Source: Diospyros lotus
Taxonomy: Eukaryota > Streptophyta > Magnoliopsida > Ericales > Ebenaceae
Assembly: GCF_014633365.1 (NCBI RefSeq)
Contig: NC_068350.1
Coordinates: 7,789,922-7,853,921, forward strand
DNA length: 64,000 nucleotides
Reading direction: 5' to 3'
Of this stretch, positions 61,098 through 64,000 are shown piece by piece (the first letter of the stretch is position 1; every line of letters starts with the position of its first letter). A program made the translations under genes and the position numbers. The notes beneath the pieces were generated by a model. The model did no database searches. It was not told the origin of the DNA and was given only the letters and a program-made list of their open reading frames with translations.

Positions 61098-61865
61098 GTA
61101 CTCTCATCCCTTTTGTAAAGTTTATAGTTCTTTACTTTCTTCTTAGTATAATTTTTTTAAAAAATAAAAAAAATGGATCTTTATCTCTCAAAAATTCACA
61201 AGTACTATCCATCTCTCCCGCAGAATGATTTGAAAAAAATTTATGTTGCTAGGTGTGAAAGACTTAGGTTGTTGATGCTTAATAACATCCCTGAAGATAT
61301 TCGTTGGCTGATCGAAGCAAAAGTTCGATTAGCTGGTGAAACTTCACCTAGTTTTAAGCATTTTCCAGACTTAGGGAAGAGTAGTTTTGCGAAGAAAAGA
61401 AGAGCGAAAAGAGTGAATGGTTGTTACAAATGTGCTCGATGGACCTGTAACACACGATGCAAATCTGTGGGGTTTACGTCCATAAATCGAGAAGATAAAA
61501 TTAGTTTCATAAAGGATGGACTGAGTAAGGAGTCTCTGGATGATATCCGATTGACTCTTGAGACGCATCCGTGTGGAATAGTGCAAAGAGAACTTCTTGC
61601 TTTATGGACCCAGTTCAGAAGTGACCACCAACGCTATAGTCTTGGGAATCTGACTAAAAACGACCCTGTTTGCCAATCTATAAGAAAATTGGATGGGAAG
61701 CTTATCCCCACTTCATAGAAAGTGTTTAAGCCGTTTCTGGACGTAAAACCAGAGGAAGATGTGAGCCACAATCACAACTACTTATACATACGCATGATTT
61801 TTGTTTGTATTTATTTCTTGTTGAATTGTTGTATAGCTACTTTTGATCGCCAAACTTCTTTTCAG
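61098..61865 (+). promoter_or_regulatory. Candidate intron spanning the first cargo ORF
   Basis: A donor CAG|GTACTC at 61097/61098 and an acceptor preceded by a pyrimidine run, CTTCTTTTCAG, at 61855-61865 would remove all of the 61173-61718 frame. That leaves a leader ending 20 bases before the LOG-like ATG. The unspliced RNA would offer the Cys-rich frame first and the spliced RNA the LOG-like frame first. This is a prediction from splice-site sequence only. Confidence 0.35.
61173..61718 (+). CDS. Unassigned basic Cys-rich protein (181 aa), first cargo ORF
   Basis: An intact frame starts at the first ATG after an A-rich leader. Visible features: an N-terminal half rich in Leu and charged residues (LRLLMLNNIPEDIRW); a strongly basic patch at residues 73-80 (AKKRRAKR); then a tight Cys cluster C84-x2-C87-x4-C92-x3-C96, followed by SFIKDGL and a charged C-terminus. 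A basic patch followed at once by a small Cys cluster is the layout of nucleic-acid-binding proteins, including the small Cys-rich proteins of some plant RNA viruses; this is a resemblance of pattern, and I do not assign it to a family. It has no membrane segment or signal peptide. A fragment of its coding sequence recurs twice downstream of the LOG-like gene. Confidence 0.6.
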   Translation: MDLYLSKIHKYYPSLPQNDLKKIYVARCERLRLLMLNNIPEDIRWLIEAKVRLAGETSPSFKHFPDLGKSSFAKKRRAKRVNGCYKCARWTCNTRCKSVGFTSINREDKISFIKDGLSKESLDDIRLTLETHPCGIVQRELLALWTQFRSDHQRYSLGNLTKNDPVCQSIRKLDGKLIPTS

Positions 61866-61885
61866 GACATACAAAAGAAACAAAC

Positions 61886-62545
61886 ATGGAAGGTCAGTTA
61901 GTTCGTCGAATCAATACCATATGTGTACTTTGTGGCTCTCAACTTGGGAGCGATATTTGTTACGCACTTGCAGCGAGCGAACTTGGTAAAAAATTAGGAG
62001 AGAAAAAAATTAATTTGGTATATGGAGGGGGAAGTCGTGGATTGAATGGTTATGTTTCACAAGCTGTACATCTTGGAAATTCATCTGTGGTAGGTATAAT
62101 GCCAATCCCTTTAGCTGAACCACATATTTCCGGGATTACACGCGGTCAACTTATAGAAACGACTTCTATGTCTGAGCGCATGGCTTGTAAGATTTATCAG
62201 TCAGATGCCTTCATTGCTTTACCAGGAGGTTTTGGAACACTTGAAGAAATCTTTTGTATAATCTCCTGGGCCAAGAGTAATCTCCATACCAAACCTATTG
62301 GACTTTTAAATGTTAACCATTTTTTCGATGGGTTACTCTCTTTTCTTGATCAGGCTGTGGACCAACAGTTCATTTCTCGTTCAGCAAGAAAGATTCTCAT
62401 TTCTGCATCCACCATTGATAAGCTGCTAGAGAAATTACATGCTTATGTTCCACAGTACGATCTTCATGAGCCTCGGATAGACTGGTCTAAGGCAATTAGT
62501 AACAAGCGCCAAAGGGGTCCGATTAATTTAGATTTATCACTGTGA
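61886..62545 (+). CDS. LOG: LOG-family cytokinin riboside 5'-monophosphate phosphoribohydrolase, intronless (219 aa)
   Basis: LOG enzymes release active free-base cytokinins from riboside 5'-monophosphates in the cytosol or nucleus. The length (219 aa) and layout match: ICVLCGS near residue 12, LVYGGGSRGLNG at 44-55, M95-x2-R98 with the substrate-site Arg, the signature PGGFGTLEE at 113-121, and KPIGLLNV further on. Differences from typical plant LOGs: Phe at 116 where Tyr is usual, Met99 where Lys usually follows the Arg, Cys101, and a diverged C-terminus. Typical plant LOG genes have several introns; here the whole frame is continuous, suggesting descent from an RNA copy or another foreign source. 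The ATG (aacATGg) is in good context, 20 bases after a candidate acceptor. The frame is undamaged and all key motifs remain, so activity is plausible. A bacterial-type or viral LOG origin cannot be excluded. Confidence 0.88.
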   Translation: MEGQLVRRINTICVLCGSQLGSDICYALAASELGKKLGEKKINLVYGGGSRGLNGYVSQAVHLGNSSVVGIMPIPLAEPHISGITRGQLIETTSMSERMACKIYQSDAFIALPGGFGTLEEIFCIISWAKSNLHTKPIGLLNVNHFFDGLLSFLDQAVDQQFISRSARKILISASTIDKLLEKLHAYVPQYDLHEPRIDWSKAISNKRQRGPINLDLSL

Positions 62546-62560
62546 GAAATGCTCTTTATT

Positions 62561-62751
62561 AAGATGGCTGAGTAAGGAGTACTTTTTGTACTCTTGAGAC
62601 GCATCTAGTTATTGTACAACTTGCAGAATTTTTCTTGGTTGTGTTCTTTAAAAAAAACAAAAAAAAAACAAAACAAAACTGTGGAATGTTGTTAGCAAAG
62701 TCTTTGATAAGATGGCTGAGTAAGGAGTACTTTTTGTACTCTTGAGACGCA
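62561..62751 (+). repeat. Duplicated hairpin-bearing repeat downstream of the LOG-like gene
   Basis: A 43-base sequence occurs identically at 62561-62603 and 62709-62751 (148-base spacing). Each contains the perfect stem-loop GAGTAC-TTTTT-GTACTC (62577-62593 and 62725-62741). The outer parts gatggctgagtaaggagt and actcttgagacgcat nearly match coding bases 61515-61533 and 61554-61568 of the first cargo ORF. The repeats therefore look like shortened copies of that ORF segment. Confidence 0.85.
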
Positions 62752-62907
62752 TTTTGCTTATCTTATGACTTGCATGAAATTTTTATTTTGGTGTGAAAAT
62801 ATAAATATATATATATGGTGTGCTCATTTGTTGTTTAAGTTTTAGCAGTTCACAGCAAAATGAACTTGTGGAGTTACAGGTATTCTTAACAACCCTAATT
62901 TATTACT

Positions 62908-62926
62908 GCAATTCAAGTTGGGGGGT
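62908..62926 (+). repeat. Purine-rich 19-mer, right copy (PPT-like)
   Basis: gcaattcaagttggggggt differs from the left copy (60680-60698) at one base. It is followed by gtaagg, with a similar taagg after the left copy. Confidence 0.75.
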
Positions 62927-64000
62927 GTAAGGTTTAGTTATGAATTATTTGGTTCATATTTAACTGTGAGTTTGCTATTGCTAGTTTGTAGTCTTGTGTG
63001 AATTGATTATCTTTATCTGCTCTTATTAAAAAAAAAAATTGTGTTTTAAATAACGCTATTCCTAAAGTTTTGAAGTTATGCACTGATAGCCGGTTAAGTT
63101 TGCAATACGAAACATGAATGTATTGATTTCTCATTTGAAAACGTTTATGCATGAGAATAAGTAATTTGCATTCATCGGGGATTCAAAATTTAAAAATTGG
63201 TTATCGGTCATAAAGTCAAAGGTAACAGTAATTAGCTTATTAGTACATTGAATGATCCCTCAACAGAAGTGGAGACTATTACCCAAGCAAGTGTTTGAGC
63301 CTAATAACCGTTAATTCTGAGTGAAATAACACTTACTCTAAATATGCTCTCTTGTTTATCTTATCTTTTCAATGGCTTCAAAATATCAATTCGCTTTGAA
63401 TGTCTAGTATGATAGCGGATGAATTTAACTGGTTTCAAACTATGAATTAGATGACTGAGAAGCATGATAGGGGGATCAATTTCTTTCATTTTGAGCCTTT
63501 TTTTTTTTCTTTAAATCAACCTCTTGTTAGCCCATTTGAGCCATTTGTAGTACAACTTCTTTCGTTACCCTTGTTTAACCCATAACCATATGAATTTTAT
63601 CCAACCTGGTGTGATTTTGGGAATTAGTCTGTTTATCTATTTTCATATTTAAAAAGAAAAAGAAAAAAAAAGAGAAAAAAAAAGAAGAAAAAGAAAAAGT
63701 GAAAAAAAAGGGGCAAATTCTCTTAGCTATTCAGCATAACTGTTTCAAAATGAATGCTAAAAAAAAAAAAAAAAAAAAAATCCCTACACACCCTTTGCAC
63801 ACTCTACATTTTCTTTGACAACCCGTATTAACCTTATAGCCCCATTACAACCCAGTCCGGTCCCTTTTGATGCTATAAATCATGTGATCTCAGAATTCGA
63901 GTTTGGAGTAGGGAATCATGTTTAAATTCAGAAGTTACTCGTCTAGAGCATTATTCCAATCATGAAGCTATGTCAATTTCCCTGTTCTTTCATGAAAATA
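62927..64000 (+). other. Non-coding 3' tail of the Athila-type element
   Basis: No gene is seen. The tail contains agcccatttgagcc near 63527, ttacccttgtttaaccca near 63564 and tgggaattagtctg near 63618, wording I associate with the region between the last frame and the 3' LTR in Athila elements. An (a)n/(ag)n-rich tract lies at 63650-63712 and an A-run at about 63760-63780. The element continues past the window. Confidence 0.5.

Larger units (their letters stand above)
56944..64000 (+). mobile_element. Non-autonomous Athila-type LTR retrotransposon with protein-coding cargo (3' end outside window)
   Basis: In order: a putative 5' LTR (about 56944-59037), primer-binding site TGGCGCCGTTGCCGGGGA (59043-59060), a truncated gag frame (59264-60508), a purine-rich aagttggggggt (60687-60698), two intact unrelated frames (61173-61718 and 61886-62545), a second aagttggggggt (62915-62926), and a long A/T-rich tail (63000-64000) of the kind found between the last frame and the 3' LTR of Athila elements. 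No protease, RT, RNase H or integrase is present, so it would depend on an autonomous relative. The 3' LTR must lie beyond 64000, so the extent and the target duplication cannot be verified here. Confidence 0.65.

Overview
The window is nuclear DNA of a flowering plant, most likely a eudicot. The evidence is AT-rich intergenic sequence, one intron-containing host gene, and a dense load of nested plant retroelements and DNA transposons. I see no tRNA, rRNA, CRISPR array or bacterial operon. Only one conventional host gene can be supported. Most other open frames lie in LTRs, low-complexity tracts or decayed transposons. The species cannot be named from the sequence.

Layout. Bases 1-7765 and 20630-28403 are two copies of one ~7.77 kb block. 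Each holds a gypsy-type solo-LTR-like element with a minisatellite and the left end of a CACTA transposon. The first copy stops at a run of exactly 100 N (7766-7865), and the copies differ almost only by single-base indels, so a false duplication in the assembly is the simplest reading. After the gap come an LTR remnant (to 9330), an L1-type LINE remnant (9560-10340) and the minus-strand host gene (11660-18995). That gene is an ankyrin-repeat, PGG-domain membrane protein closely matching Arabidopsis ITN1; the assembled sequence carries a one-base coding frameshift. The CACTA element that starts in copy 2 is complete (26777-30144). A second, decayed CACTA element follows (31586 to about 34.6 kb). 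Next are a minus-strand gypsy LTR (34717-37060), a decayed minus-strand Copia element with both LTRs (about 37970-44583), and an old LTR remnant interrupted by a hAT element that itself carries a PIF/Harbinger-type element (45014-46507). A short hAT element (47365-47970) precedes a gypsy LTR (49097-54270) into which a second solo LTR inserted with a perfect 5-bp target duplication (50944-53700). A Tat/Retand-type gag-like pseudogene follows (54271-56943).

The most unusual part is 56944-64000. It looks like a non-autonomous Athila-type LTR element: a repeat-rich 5' LTR, a primer-binding site, a truncated gag frame with a zinc knuckle, no pol, and a typical post-gag tail. Between two near-identical purine-rich 19-mers lie two intact intronless frames with their own TATA box and candidate splice sites: a basic Cys-rich 181-aa protein I cannot assign, and a 219-aa LOG-family cytokinin-activating enzyme. 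Ordinary plant LOG genes have several introns, so a retro-derived or otherwise acquired cargo is inferred. If expressed, the two proteins could form a small retroelement-borne module that alters cytokinin levels. That function is a hypothesis; the frames and repeats are directly visible.
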